From Chryseobacterium sp. SN22 (GTDB lineage Bacteria > Bacteroidota > Bacteroidia > Flavobacteriales > Weeksellaceae), in contig NZ_VTSX01000011.1 of assembly GCF_008329705.1 (NCBI RefSeq), positions 62,001 to 126,000 on the forward strand: a DNA stretch of 64,000 nt, given 5' to 3'. Under the pieces are notes generated by a model, which made no database searches, was not told the origin of the DNA, and worked only from the letters and a program-made list of their open reading frames with translations. Within the stretch, counting starts at the first letter, position 1, and every line of letters begins with the position of its first letter. A program made the position numbers and the translations under genes. Shown piece by piece: positions 9,013 to 17,448 of this stretch.

Positions 9013-11376
9013 ATGACAAATTTCCCTGATAAATATACCTCTGAAAATCAAAGGGTAGCCGAAACGGAAGCCCGCCTAAAAGCCCTGATCGAAGCGACTT
9101 CGGACGTGGTATATTCATTAAGCCCCGACTGGAGTGAGATGCGTGAGCTCGACGGCAGAGGATTTCTGAAAGACGCAGATGCTCCCACTACCAACTGGAG
9201 GACGGATAATGTGTATCCGGATGATCTGGATCTGGTAAATGCAACCATCGAAGAATGCATCCGCGAAAAGAAAATATTCCAGCTCGAGCACCGGGTAGTG
9301 CGTGCAGACGGCAGGCCGGGATGGACTTTTTCCAAAGCAATCCCCATTCTGGATGAACAGGGCAATATTATTGAATGGTTCGGCACAGCAAAGGATATTA
9401 CCCAACGCAAAGAGGCAGAGGAAGCCTTGTCAAAAGCCAGGGCACGATCCGACCAGCAGAAAAGGCTGTATGAAACCATTGCCTCTTCAACACCGGATCT
9501 GCTGTACGTCTTTGATCTCGAGTACCGGTTTACCTATGCCAACCAGGCCCTGCTGGATATGTGGGGCAGAACCTGGGAGGAATCGATCGGAAAAGGACTG
9601 CTGGAAATAGGCTACGAGCCCTGGCATGCCGAAATGCATGAGCGGGAAATCGATGAAATCATTAAAACAAAACTTCCGGTGCGCGGAGATGTATCTTTTC
9701 CCCACGCTACTTTGGGAACCCGTGTTTATGACTATATTTTCACGCCGGTTCTTAATGAATACGGTGAAGTGGAAGCCATTGCAGGGGCAACCCGGGATGT
9801 CACAGACCGGAAAAAATGGGAGGAAAGCCTCAAGGAGCTTAATAAAGAGCTCGCCGGCACCAACCGGGAACTTGCTGCTACACTCAAAGAAATAGCCAAA
9901 GTAAATGATGAGCTGATTAAAGCTAATGAAAAAATCGAGGAAGGCCAGATTGCCTTTCGTCTGGCTGTAGATGCTGCAAATTTCGGTACCTGGTTCATTC
10001 ATTCCAATACCCGGGAATTTATTACGGATGCCCGTTCAAAAGAGCTGTTCGGCTATGATGAAGATGAGACATTATCCCTTGAACAGTCTCTGGCGCAGAT
10101 TACTGATGAATACCGGCCATACGTTACAGCGAAATTTGAAAATGCCATTTATAACAACGGCGATTATGATGTTACCTATCCTGTTATCGGGTTCCATGAT
10201 CAGCGGCTCCGCTGGCTGCGGGCAATAGGCAACCTGAAGGCAGATTCTTCGGGTACGTTTTCCGCTTTTACCGGCGTTTTGATGGATATCACCGATCAGT
10301 ATCTGGCCGGTGCCGATATCAGGCGTGCAGAGGAAAGCCTGAGGATGGCGGTAGATGCAGCCGGCTTAGGAACATTTCAGATTGGTGTGGACGACCGGGT
10401 TTTTACGTATTCGCCGAAGCTTAAAGAATTTTTCGGATTCTACCCTGATGAATTCATGTCTTATGAAGCTGCGGTCAGCCAGGTTCATCCGGATTTCCGG
10501 GATCTTCTGGCCGCTAACGTAGAAAGGGCATTTTCGGAAAATGCCCGCTTTGATATGGAATATCCTATTATCGGCTTTCACGATGAAAAGTTACGGTGGG
10601 TGCGTGCCATTGGCGAAATACAGCAAAAAGAGGGTAAAGAATATTTTACCGGGGTCATTCATGAAATTACCGAAAAAAAGCTGGATGAGATCCGTAAGAA
10701 CGATTTTATCGGTATCGTTAGCCATGAGCTGAAAACCCCGCTTACTTCCATTAAAACCTATATTCAGCTGATGCAGGCCAAATTTTCCACAACAGAAGAC
10801 GACTTTCTGTCTAAAATATTGGAAAAGGCCGATCTACAGATCAATAAAATGACGACGATGATCAACGGGTTCCTGGATATTTCAAGGCTTGAATCCGGAA
10901 AAATACATATCAACAGGCAGCTGTTTGATCTTTCGGATCTGCTGAAAGCCGCTGAAGAAGAAACAACAGCAACGGTTGACAGCCATATTACGGTTTTTGC
11001 CCCGATCCGGTCCGTACAGGTAAATGCCGACCGGGATAAGATCGAGCAGGTGATTCATAACCTGATCAGCAATGCCGTAAAATACTCCCCTGCCGGCAGC
11101 ACCATCCGTATCAGCTGCACTTCAGACGATACATTCGCTTATGTAAGCGTAAAAGATCAGGGCAAAGGAATAAAACCGGAAGATATTGCGCATATTTTTG
11201 ACCGTTATTACCGGGTCGAAGGAGAGGAAATGCAGTCGATTTCCGGGTTTGGAATCGGGTTGTATCTGTGTTCGGAAATTATCAACCATCATCATGGCTC
11301 TGTCTGGGTAGAAAGCGAAGTAGGTGCAGGTTCCGATTTTATTTTCTCGCTTCCGCTGGATACGGAAATGGATTAA
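9013..11376 (+). CDS. Multi-PAS sensor histidine kinase, soluble
   Basis: The 787-residue protein has four PAS domains, at about residues 20-135, 150-265, 315-430 and 445-560. A coiled coil separates the second from the third. A HisKA domain with phospho-acceptor His571 (VSHELKTPLTSIKTY) comes next, then a HATPase domain with N box (HNLISNAVKYSP), DQGKGI and GFGIGLYL. There is no membrane segment or signal peptide, so it should sense an internal cue, perhaps through a PAS-bound cofactor. PAS3 and PAS4 are close duplicates (AVDAA, then PIIGFHDEKLRW). No response regulator is adjacent, so it is an orphan kinase. A purine-rich ribosome-binding site (GGAAGAAG) precedes the ATG. Confidence 0.93.
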   Translation: MTNFPDKYTSENQRVAETEARLKALIEATSDVVYSLSPDWSEMRELDGRGFLKDADAPTTNWRTDNVYPDDLDLVNATIEECIREKKIFQLEHRVVRADGRPGWTFSKAIPILDEQGNIIEWFGTAKDITQRKEAEEALSKARARSDQQKRLYETIASSTPDLLYVFDLEYRFTYANQALLDMWGRTWEESIGKGLLEIGYEPWHAEMHEREIDEIIKTKLPVRGDVSFPHATLGTRVYDYIFTPVLNEYGEVEAIAGATRDVTDRKKWEESLKELNKELAGTNRELAATLKEIAKVNDELIKANEKIEEGQIAFRLAVDAANFGTWFIHSNTREFITDARSKELFGYDEDETLSLEQSLAQITDEYRPYVTAKFENAIYNNGDYDVTYPVIGFHDQRLRWLRAIGNLKADSSGTFSAFTGVLMDITDQYLAGADIRRAEESLRMAVDAAGLGTFQIGVDDRVFTYSPKLKEFFGFYPDEFMSYEAAVSQVHPDFRDLLAANVERAFSENARFDMEYPIIGFHDEKLRWVRAIGEIQQKEGKEYFTGVIHEITEKKLDEIRKNDFIGIVSHELKTPLTSIKTYIQLMQAKFSTTEDDFLSKILEKADLQINKMTTMINGFLDISRLESGKIHINRQLFDLSDLLKAAEEETTATVDSHITVFAPIRSVQVNADRDKIEQVIHNLISNAVKYSPAGSTIRISCTSDDTFAYVSVKDQGKGIKPEDIAHIFDRYYRVEGEEMQSISGFGIGLYLCSEIINHHHGSVWVESEVGAGSDFIFSLPLDTEMD

Positions 11377-11683
11377 TTATTCGGAAAACAATCAAATATT
11401 ACAGCAGGTCAAATGGAGCTTTGTTGTTTAAAAGCTGTGAAATTCAGATTCGGCATTCCGAATGTTTATCCGCCTTAACCGGATGTTAAATATCTATAAA
11501 TGACCGGTGAACAAATATAAAGCAAATGGCCCAAATCAATCTTCATACGTTCGGATTGGCAGCAAACTTGTATCTACCTCAGGCATATTGTAAGAAATGC
11601 GAATGTTCAGCATTAATTCTGTTCATTCTGAATCACAATGATTCATGCATTTTACTTAAAAGTATTAAAAAACAATACATAAA
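11377..11683. other. Intergenic stretch without a recognised feature
   Basis: About 300 bases lie between the kinase and the DJ-1/PfpI gene. I see no gene, repeat or clear terminator here. The promoter of the downstream gene should lie in it. Confidence 0.4.
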
Positions 11684-12373
11684 ATGAAAGTACTATTTGT
11701 AGTTACCTCACACGATGAACTGGGAAACACTGGAAAAAAAACGGGATTCTGGGTAGAAGAATTTGCAGCTCCTTATTATGCCCTGAAAGATGCGGGATTC
11801 GATATCGTAGTAGCTACCCCGAAAGGCGGACAGGCACCCATTGACCCGAAAAGTGAAGATCCTGATGCGCAGACTCCTGCTACGGAACGCTATTACAACG
11901 ATAAGGAAGTACAGCAGATCATTGCCGATACGCAGAAATTAAGTGAGCAGAAAGCAGAGGATTTCGATGCCGTATTTTATCCGGGAGGGCACGGGCCTCT
12001 CTGGGATCTGGCCAATGACGAGGATTCACAAAGATTAATTCTGGATTTCTACAACAGCAGCAAGCCTGTTGCGGCCGTATGCCATGCGCCGGGCGTTTTC
12101 AAAAATATAAAACTGGAAAACGGCGACCCTCTGGTAAAAGGCAAAAAGGTAACCGGCTTTTCCAATACGGAAGAAGAAGCGGTTCAGCTTACCGGTGTGG
12201 TGCCCTTCCTGGTGGAAGATGAACTGAACAATGCCGGTGGTAAATATTCCAAAACAGATGACTGGGGCGTGCACGTCGTTCAGGACGGCCTGTTGATTAC
12301 CGGGCAGAATCCAGCCTCATCCGAAAGTGCAGCCGAAAAACTGATGGCCGCTTTAAAGAATAAAACAAGCTGA
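11684..12373 (+). CDS. DJ-1/PfpI family protein (Hsp31-like, type 1 glutamine amidotransferase fold)
   Basis: This 229-residue cytoplasmic protein has the nucleophile-elbow cysteine Cys133 in AAVCHAPG, the upstream acidic residue in GFWVEE, and YPGGHGPLWDL. These fit the Hsp31/glyoxalase-III branch of the DJ-1 superfamily. Relatives act as chaperones or detoxify methylglyoxal and related carbonyls. Length is normal. It is a single-gene unit followed by a terminator-like hairpin. The precise activity is not decided by the sequence. Confidence 0.88.
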   Translation: MKVLFVVTSHDELGNTGKKTGFWVEEFAAPYYALKDAGFDIVVATPKGGQAPIDPKSEDPDAQTPATERYYNDKEVQQIIADTQKLSEQKAEDFDAVFYPGGHGPLWDLANDEDSQRLILDFYNSSKPVAAVCHAPGVFKNIKLENGDPLVKGKKVTGFSNTEEEAVQLTGVVPFLVEDELNNAGGKYSKTDDWGVHVVQDGLLITGQNPASSESAAEKLMAALKNKTS

Positions 12374-12391
12374 GATTGTCTGACTATCTAT

Positions 12392-12440
12392 TTCCATCAT
12401 TGCTGAGAAAATCTTCTTTATCTGTAATGATGGAATTTTT
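12392..12440 (+). terminator. Terminator-like hairpin after the DJ-1/PfpI gene
   Basis: TTCCATCATT pairs with AATGATGGAA across a 24-base loop, and a T5 run follows. The long loop lowers certainty. Confidence 0.5.
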
Positions 12441-12656
12441 GGATCTGTTTCTGCTAATGCTTTCGGACTAATGTTGTTCATTCTAAATTCAGCAGTAAGA
12501 AATTGAGTATTGAGCTGGGAAAAGTATACGCACGCATAGCCGGCAGATTCAGCAGATTTTTTTGCATTGATATCTGCGTAATCATTGTAATCTGCATAAG
12601 ATTATATTCTCAAGCTACATCATATAAACGATAAGATGATCAGCATTATACGGATT

Positions 12657-13154
12657 TCAGCCGATATCATCCAGGCTTCGGATCATCCATATGGAACAGG
12701 AATCATGTCCGGAATTACCCAACGGCTTTTCCAGCAATCGGAATCCTGAATTTTCGTACATTTTCACGGCTTTTGAAAACTCCGGCAGGCTTTCCAGATA
12801 AACGTTTTCGTATCCCATTTCCTTTGCGCCTGCAATGCTTTTCATCATCAGGCTTTTCCCGAGCCCTATTCCTCTTGCCTCCGGACGGAGATAAAATTTT
12901 GCCAGTTCGGCGCATCCTGCCGGCAGACCTTCCGTAGGATAAATTCCGCAGCACCCGGAAATAACACCGTCTAATTCACCCACCCATAACACGGAATTTT
13001 CTTTTTTAAATAATGAGTATAAATCGTATGTCGTGGGATCGGAATATACTGTTCCCTCTTTCGGAGCATCAAATTCGGTAAAAGTATCCCGGATCAGTTC
13101 TGCAAGCGCTTCATTATCTGATTTCTCAGCTTTTCTGATGACTTTTTTTTTCAT
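12657..13154 (-). CDS. GNAT family N-acetyltransferase
   Basis: The 165-residue protein has the GNAT acetyl-CoA-binding signature LRPEARGIGLGKSL at about residues 92-105, followed by the late strand/helix YENSGFRLL. It transfers an acetyl group from acetyl-CoA to an unknown amine. It stands alone on the minus strand. An exact -7 element (TATCTTTG on the minus strand, 13235-13242) lies about 80 bases upstream. Length is typical. Confidence 0.88.
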   Translation of the reverse strand: MKKKVIRKAEKSDNEALAELIRDTFTEFDAPKEGTVYSDPTTYDLYSLFKKENSVLWVGELDGVISGCCGIYPTEGLPAGCAELAKFYLRPEARGIGLGKSLMMKSIAGAKEMGYENVYLESLPEFSKAVKMYENSGFRLLEKPLGNSGHDSCSIWMIRSLDDIG

Positions 13155-13847
13155 ATTTTGTTAACTAACCGGGATTGAAAACCGGTTACATGACTTTTGT
13201 TTAAAATATCCTGGTGATTAAAACCATTAGTCATCAAAGATAATTATAATATAAAAAAACGACTGTTAATGAATACCTAAAATTCAGCCGCAGGCAGCAT
13301 TATCAGAAAAAATCCGATACGATCTTAAGGTAAATCCAACCATATTCAACTTTACTTCAGCAGTTAACGGAGTAAAGGGTAAGAATCAGAGTCAGTTTAG
13401 TTAATAAAGTAACAAGCAAATCTCATTTGATATTCAATATCCGGATCGTAATATTGACAAAGTATGAGCCTGCCGTTTGGCAGTCAGCTCCATCACGAGC
13501 CCGGACACAAAAAGCGCCCGATAAAAAAACAAGAATATAAAGCATGAAAGTAAAAGCGGAAGCATAATTTCCACAAAACTGCTCCGAAAACAGGCAAAGT
13601 GACCGGTTATATTAGTCGCAGCATATGCACGGAAAAAACCAGATGCTGTTCCCCGTACGGCAACACATGAAAGCAGCAACGCTAATTTCATTATGCTGAT
13701 AAGACGTCCCCTTCCCATAGGCCTGAACATCAGATTGCTTTACAAAAAAATGCAAAAAGACAGGTATATTTCCAATAAAAGGTTTTTGATTTAAATTAGC
13801 AGGTATGCAGGAAATAAAAATATCTGATTTTAAAAATAATCCGGTTC
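13155..13847. other. Gene-poor 690-base stretch
   Basis: It holds the promoter region of the acetyltransferase gene (element at 13235-13242). An open frame at 13434-13730 on the minus strand is hydrophobic and arginine-rich but matches nothing I know and lacks a good ribosome-binding site, so I do not call it. Otherwise I see nothing. Confidence 0.4.
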
Positions 13848-14495
13848 TTAACTCTGATAATGAACCAGCTTTTCCAAATCCGAACTTTTATCTTCCCGGT
13901 AAAAATGTCCGTGAAATTCATTGAGCTTTTTCAAAAGATCCAGCAATACTGTTTTTTCGCGGTCATCAAGCTGACCCGATAAAAATTTCGAAGTGATATT
14001 CACCTTGTTTACGGATTCATGGAACACCCTCTCTCCTTTCGCAGTAAGGTTCAGCCGCTTGCTTCTTTTATCTTTTTCATCATTTTTTTCCGCCATCATT
14101 CCGGATTCCAGCAGCCGTTTGATGATCTGGGTTCCGGTTTGTTTTTCGTGGCCATTCCGCTCGATCAGCTGCATTTTGGTCAGGTTCGGCTCATCTTTAA
14201 GACGGTAAAGGTAGGTGAATTCTTCATTGGCAAGTTCGGGAAAATCCTTCAGTCCTTTGCGGATGGCCTGCTTGGAATATCTTCCCAGCAAAAGCACCTG
14301 CTTACAGATTTCATTTTCCATAAACGAAACCTCATGCTCTTCATTTTTAAAGAGTTTGGTCGGGCTTTCCTCCCTGTATTTCCGGTCGTTCAGCCACAGG
14401 CGGAAATCCTCAACGCTGGAATGAGGTTTGCAGGCTCCGGAATTTTCAAAATCTTTTACCTGATGAAGCAGATCAATGAAAAAGTCAGTTTTCAT
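13848..14495 (-). CDS. MarR-type winged-helix transcriptional regulator
   Basis: The 215-residue protein has a MarR-like DNA-binding core at about residues 85-165 (PNLTKMQLIERNGHEKQTGT, then RSKRLNLTAKGERVF), with a longer than usual N-terminal extension. It lies 40 bases downstream of the SDR gene in the same direction and may be partly co-transcribed with it. An exact -7 element (TAAATTTG, minus strand, 14500-14507) lies directly before the ATG, and a short palindrome lies upstream at 14523-14532. It may therefore also have its own, possibly self-regulated and almost leaderless promoter. The ligand is unknown. Confidence 0.85.
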   Translation of the reverse strand: MKTDFFIDLLHQVKDFENSGACKPHSSVEDFRLWLNDRKYREESPTKLFKNEEHEVSFMENEICKQVLLLGRYSKQAIRKGLKDFPELANEEFTYLYRLKDEPNLTKMQLIERNGHEKQTGTQIIKRLLESGMMAEKNDEKDKRSKRLNLTAKGERVFHESVNKVNITSKFLSGQLDDREKTVLLDLLKKLNEFHGHFYREDKSSDLEKLVHYQS

Positions 14496-14499
14496 AATA

Positions 14500-14507
14500 C
14501 AAATTTA
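14500..14507 (-). promoter_or_regulatory. -7 promoter element directly before the MarR gene
   Basis: The minus strand reads TAAATTTG, matching TAnnTTTG. Transcription would start about at the ATG, giving little or no leader. The palindrome AGAC-CA-GTCT at 14523-14532 lies where a repressor would block the promoter. Confidence 0.45.
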
Positions 14508-14522
14508 ATCTAAAATAAAATA

Positions 14523-14532
14523 AGACCAGTCT
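14523..14532. promoter_or_regulatory. Short palindrome, candidate operator
   Basis: AGAC-CA-GTCT is a perfect 4+4 palindrome in the 40-base gap between the SDR stop and the MarR start. It is a candidate operator for the MarR protein. The sequence is short, so chance occurrence is possible. Confidence 0.35.
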
Positions 14533-14535
14533 AAG

Positions 14536-15234
14536 TTAAAGCTTAATATTGGCCATTCCGCCATCCATTCCGAAAATCTGTCCGGTAATCCACGAAGCCT
14601 GATCCGAAATCAGGAAGGCTGCCATGGCCGCCATTTCTTCAGGATTTCCAACTCTCTGCAGCGGATGCCTTTTGGCAGAGGCCTCACGCTTTTCAGGCGT
14701 CGATAACAACTGGGCAGCCAGATGGGTATCCGTTAGAGAAGGTGCAATCGCATTGACCCTGATCTTTTGTGCTGAAAATTCCGCCGCCAGGCTTTTGGTA
14801 AGCCCTTCCACTGCATTTTTACTGGCGGACACGGAAGCGTGGAAAGGCATTCCCAGTTTGGCCGCCACAGAACTGAACAGGACCACGGCAGCGCTTTCAG
14901 ATTTTTTCAGGTTAGGTAACAATTTCTGAATGATTTTTACCGCTCCCAGCACATTGATTTCAAAATCACTTCTAAAATCTTCCACCGAAAGCCGGTTGAA
15001 AGGTTTCAGGTTGATGCTTCCCGGTGCATATACCAATCCGTCAACAATCTCCGGAAAAGCAATTTCATCAAGATCTCCCGAAAGAATATCCATCCGGTGA
15101 AATTCGATATTCGGATGATTCAGTTCCGGATTTTCGGTTTTTGAAATTCCGATAATGTGGTGCTTTCCTGAAAGGATTTTTGCCGTGGCCAGGCCGATGC
15201 CTTTCCCGCAGCCGATGATGACGATGTTTTTCAT
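14536..15234 (-). CDS. Short-chain dehydrogenase/reductase-like protein lacking the catalytic tyrosine
   Basis: The 232-residue protein has a Rossmann dinucleotide site (GCGKGIGLA, residues 9-17), the mid-domain LFSSVAAKLG serine region and a classical SDR C-terminus (GQIFGMDGG). Where SDRs carry YxxxK, it reads V135-S-A-S-K139, so the general-acid tyrosine is replaced by valine. NAD(P) binding is likely kept, but ordinary alcohol/ketone chemistry is doubtful. It is part of the photolyase cluster. From memory, similar tyrosine-less SDRs sit in photolyase clusters of Proteobacteria. Confidence 0.87.
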   Translation of the reverse strand: MKNIVIIGCGKGIGLATAKILSGKHHIIGISKTENPELNHPNIEFHRMDILSGDLDEIAFPEIVDGLVYAPGSINLKPFNRLSVEDFRSDFEINVLGAVKIIQKLLPNLKKSESAAVVLFSSVAAKLGMPFHASVSASKNAVEGLTKSLAAEFSAQKIRVNAIAPSLTDTHLAAQLLSTPEKREASAKRHPLQRVGNPEEMAAMAAFLISDQASWITGQIFGMDGGMANIKL

Positions 15235-15306
15235 ATTTATTTTTTTTATGGTTTATTTTTGAATATGAGTTACAGAGATTTTTTAATATTAACTATTCAC
15301 CGTTGT

Positions 15307-15328
15307 CAGGCTGAGCCTGTCAAAGCCC
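15307..15328 (+). repeat. REP-like element, forward copy
   Basis: It carries the core GGCTGAGCCTGTCAAAG, close to GCTGAGCTTGTCGAAG at 28301. With the inverted copy at 15890 it brackets the DUF2805 gene. Confidence 0.6.
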
Positions 15329-15478
15329 TGTTGATTCCTTAGCTTTTTTTTGAATGCAAAGCTCATCAGGATTTTTGTACTATTAACTGTTTTTAAGCTC
15401 CACAAAGCCCGTTTTACTTATAAAGCAAGCAGAGATTATTAGATCTGATCGAAACTTAATCTCAGCCTTTGTCTTTAC

Positions 15479-15760
15479 CTATCTCTTCGAAATCTTATTA
15501 TTGCTGATGGCTCTCTGCCGGCTGCTTTTAAATCTCCGGATTTCTTCACTTCTTTTTTTCAGATGCTTCTGGCTGGCTCCGGAATTTATCCGTTTTCTCC
15601 AAAGCTTAAAACTCGATTCTTTAAGCTCGGAACGCATCAGCGCAACCACTTCAGGCTCACTGATCCCGAACTGGAATTTGATAGCCTCAAAAGGCGTCCG
15701 GTCTTCCCATGCCATTTCAATGATGCGGTCGGTTTCCTGTATGTTGAAATTTTTATTCAT
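15479..15760 (-). CDS. DUF2805/TIGR03643 family protein
   Basis: This 93-residue basic protein has the DUF2805 signature: IIEMAWEDRTPFEAI, FGISEPEVVALMRSELK, and a lysine/arginine-rich end after FKLWRKRI. The first half has a helix-turn-helix look. The biochemical role is unknown to me. The family is commonly found beside photolyase and cryptochrome genes, which fits its place here between the photolyase and the SDR. REP-like elements flank it in inverted orientation. Confidence 0.85.
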   Translation of the reverse strand: MNKNFNIQETDRIIEMAWEDRTPFEAIKFQFGISEPEVVALMRSELKESSFKLWRKRINSGASQKHLKKRSEEIRRFKSSRQRAISNNKISKR

Positions 15761-15889
15761 TGTTTTCTTTTTAATTGAATCCGGAGTTCGTGAATTTTCT
15801 ATTAACTAGCCCCGTTTGTGACTTGATGCTGTGCGGACACAAAGCCCACAAAGCTTTTTTTACTAACCGTTTTAAAGTTTCAGAAAGCT

Positions 15890-15909
15890 GCTTCGACAGG
15901 CTCAACATA
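15890..15909 (-). repeat. REP-like element, inverted copy
   Basis: The plus strand reads GCTTCGACAGGCTCAACATA, the reverse complement of the core seen at 15307 and 28301. It lies between the photolyase and DUF2805 genes. Confidence 0.6.
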
Positions 15910-15966
15910 AACTTCACTTGTGAGGGGACATCGAGATTCCTCTAAAACTTTACATTTGCAGTAGCC

Positions 15967-17448
15967 TTAATGACCCAAATCCTTAATCACCTCTCTGGCC
16001 ATATCCAGATGCTTTTTCCTTTTTTCTTCCGGCATTTTCTCAAGCGTCCTGGCCATCATCGACAGCCGTGGATTTTTCTGGAAGAAATCTTTGTGCTCAT
16101 GGATGAAGTTCCAGAACAGGGCATCCCATTTTTCGGTCCATTCACCGCTTGGGTAATCGCTCATTTTTTTCAGGTAATTGCTTCCGCTGATGTAAGGTTT
16201 TGTGCTCATTTTCCCACCGTCGGCAAAGCTGCTCATGCCGTAGACATTCGGAACCATTACCCAATCGTAGGAATCGATGAACATTTCCATAAACCATTGG
16301 TAGACTTCATCCGGATCGAATTGGCAGAGGTTCATGAAATTGGCAAAGACCATTAGCCTTTCGATATGATGAGCATAACCGGTCTTCAGAATTTTCTTCA
16401 ACGAACTGTCAATCGGATGGATGCCCGTTTCTGCCGTATAAAGGGTTTCCGGAAGCTTGTTTTTATGGTTCCAGTAATTTTTATTCCGCTGATAGGTTCC
16501 CTGATATACGTAGACACCGCGCACAAACTCCCGCCACCCGACAATCTGCCGGACAAAACCTTCCAGCGAGTTGACCGGAATATCATCTTCCTTCGCAAAG
16601 GCAACTGCTTTTTCCAATACGTCTTCCGCCGTCAGCAGACCGACATTCAGCAATGGGGAAAGGATGCTGTGATGCAGGAAATGTTCTTTTTCCACGATGC
16701 TGTCTTCATACACCCCGAATTCGGCAAACCGGTTTTCAAAAAACTGGACCAGCCATTTTTCAGCCTCTCCGAATGTGGTGGGATACAAATGCTCATCCGT
16801 CAGGCTTCCGTAGTTATCTGCAAAATGTTTCTCCGTATATTTTTTAGCTTCTTTAAAATAAGCGTTGTTCTCAGGGAAATGAATCGAGGGGGCTTTCCGG
16901 TTTTTCGGATATTTCTTCCGGTTTTCCGTATCATATGTCCATTTTCCGCCCAACGGTTTTCCCGCTTTCATTAAAATATTCCGGGTAATCCGCTGCTGCC
17001 TGTAAAAATCGGTCTGATGATAAGACCTTTTGCCCTCAAAATATTCCTTAAGGTCTTCTTTGGTATTGATGAATAACGGACTGTCCATGATCTCCACTTC
17101 AAGTTTTGTTTTCTGCAGCCTTTTTTCGAGCCAGTGGTCGCAGACATCGGTTGTCCTGATGGCTTTAAAGCCTTCCTTTTCAAGTTTGGGGATGAATTTC
17201 CTGATATCGGATAATTGGGAAATGCTCTCTACGTATTCAACCTTAAAGCCCGTCTTCTTCAGAAAATCTTCATAAAATTTCATCGTTGCGCGATGGAAAG
17301 CGATCTTCTGTTTGTGAAAAGCATACTGCCTGAAAAACAGGAATTCTTCCAGCAGAAAGACCGGCTGACCTTTATCCAGGTAATCCGTATCCTCAAACAG
17401 CTGGTGCGGGAAAACAAGCTGGGCGGTATGTTTCAGTTCTGCAGCCAT
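15967..17448 (-). CDS. (6-4) photolyase / FeS-BCP-type cryptochrome without the iron-sulfur cysteines
   Basis: This 493-residue protein belongs to the prokaryotic (6-4) photolyase/CryB group (FeS-BCP), shown by GYAHHIERLMV, the NVYGMSSFADGG region and SGSNYLKKMSDY. These enzymes bind FAD and repair UV (6-4) photoproducts or act as light sensors, usually with a ribityllumazine antenna. Known members hold a [4Fe-4S] cluster with four cysteines. Here the whole protein has only Cys103 and Cys375, and the C-terminal loop that normally carries three ligands reads DYPSGEWTEKWDALFWNF (about residues 429-446), shortened and cysteine-free. The N-terminus overlaps the end of the DASH cryptochrome gene by 16 bases, so the two are translationally coupled. 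Confidence 0.9.
   Translation of the reverse strand: MAAELKHTAQLVFPHQLFEDTDYLDKGQPVFLLEEFLFFRQYAFHKQKIAFHRATMKFYEDFLKKTGFKVEYVESISQLSDIRKFIPKLEKEGFKAIRTTDVCDHWLEKRLQKTKLEVEIMDSPLFINTKEDLKEYFEGKRSYHQTDFYRQQRITRNILMKAGKPLGGKWTYDTENRKKYPKNRKAPSIHFPENNAYFKEAKKYTEKHFADNYGSLTDEHLYPTTFGEAEKWLVQFFENRFAEFGVYEDSIVEKEHFLHHSILSPLLNVGLLTAEDVLEKAVAFAKEDDIPVNSLEGFVRQIVGWREFVRGVYVYQGTYQRNKNYWNHKNKLPETLYTAETGIHPIDSSLKKILKTGYAHHIERLMVFANFMNLCQFDPDEVYQWFMEMFIDSYDWVMVPNVYGMSSFADGGKMSTKPYISGSNYLKKMSDYPSGEWTEKWDALFWNFIHEHKDFFQKNPRLSMMARTLEKMPEEKRKKHLDMAREVIKDLGH

Noticed and set aside
2996..11376. Complete prophage or contractile injection system
   Set aside because: Only fibre-like proteins are present; no sheath, tube, baseplate, AAA ATPase, terminase or integrase is in the window.
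13434..13730. Open frame of 98 codons on the minus strand
   Set aside because: It is hydrophobic at places but irregular, without a ribosome-binding site or any known family pattern.
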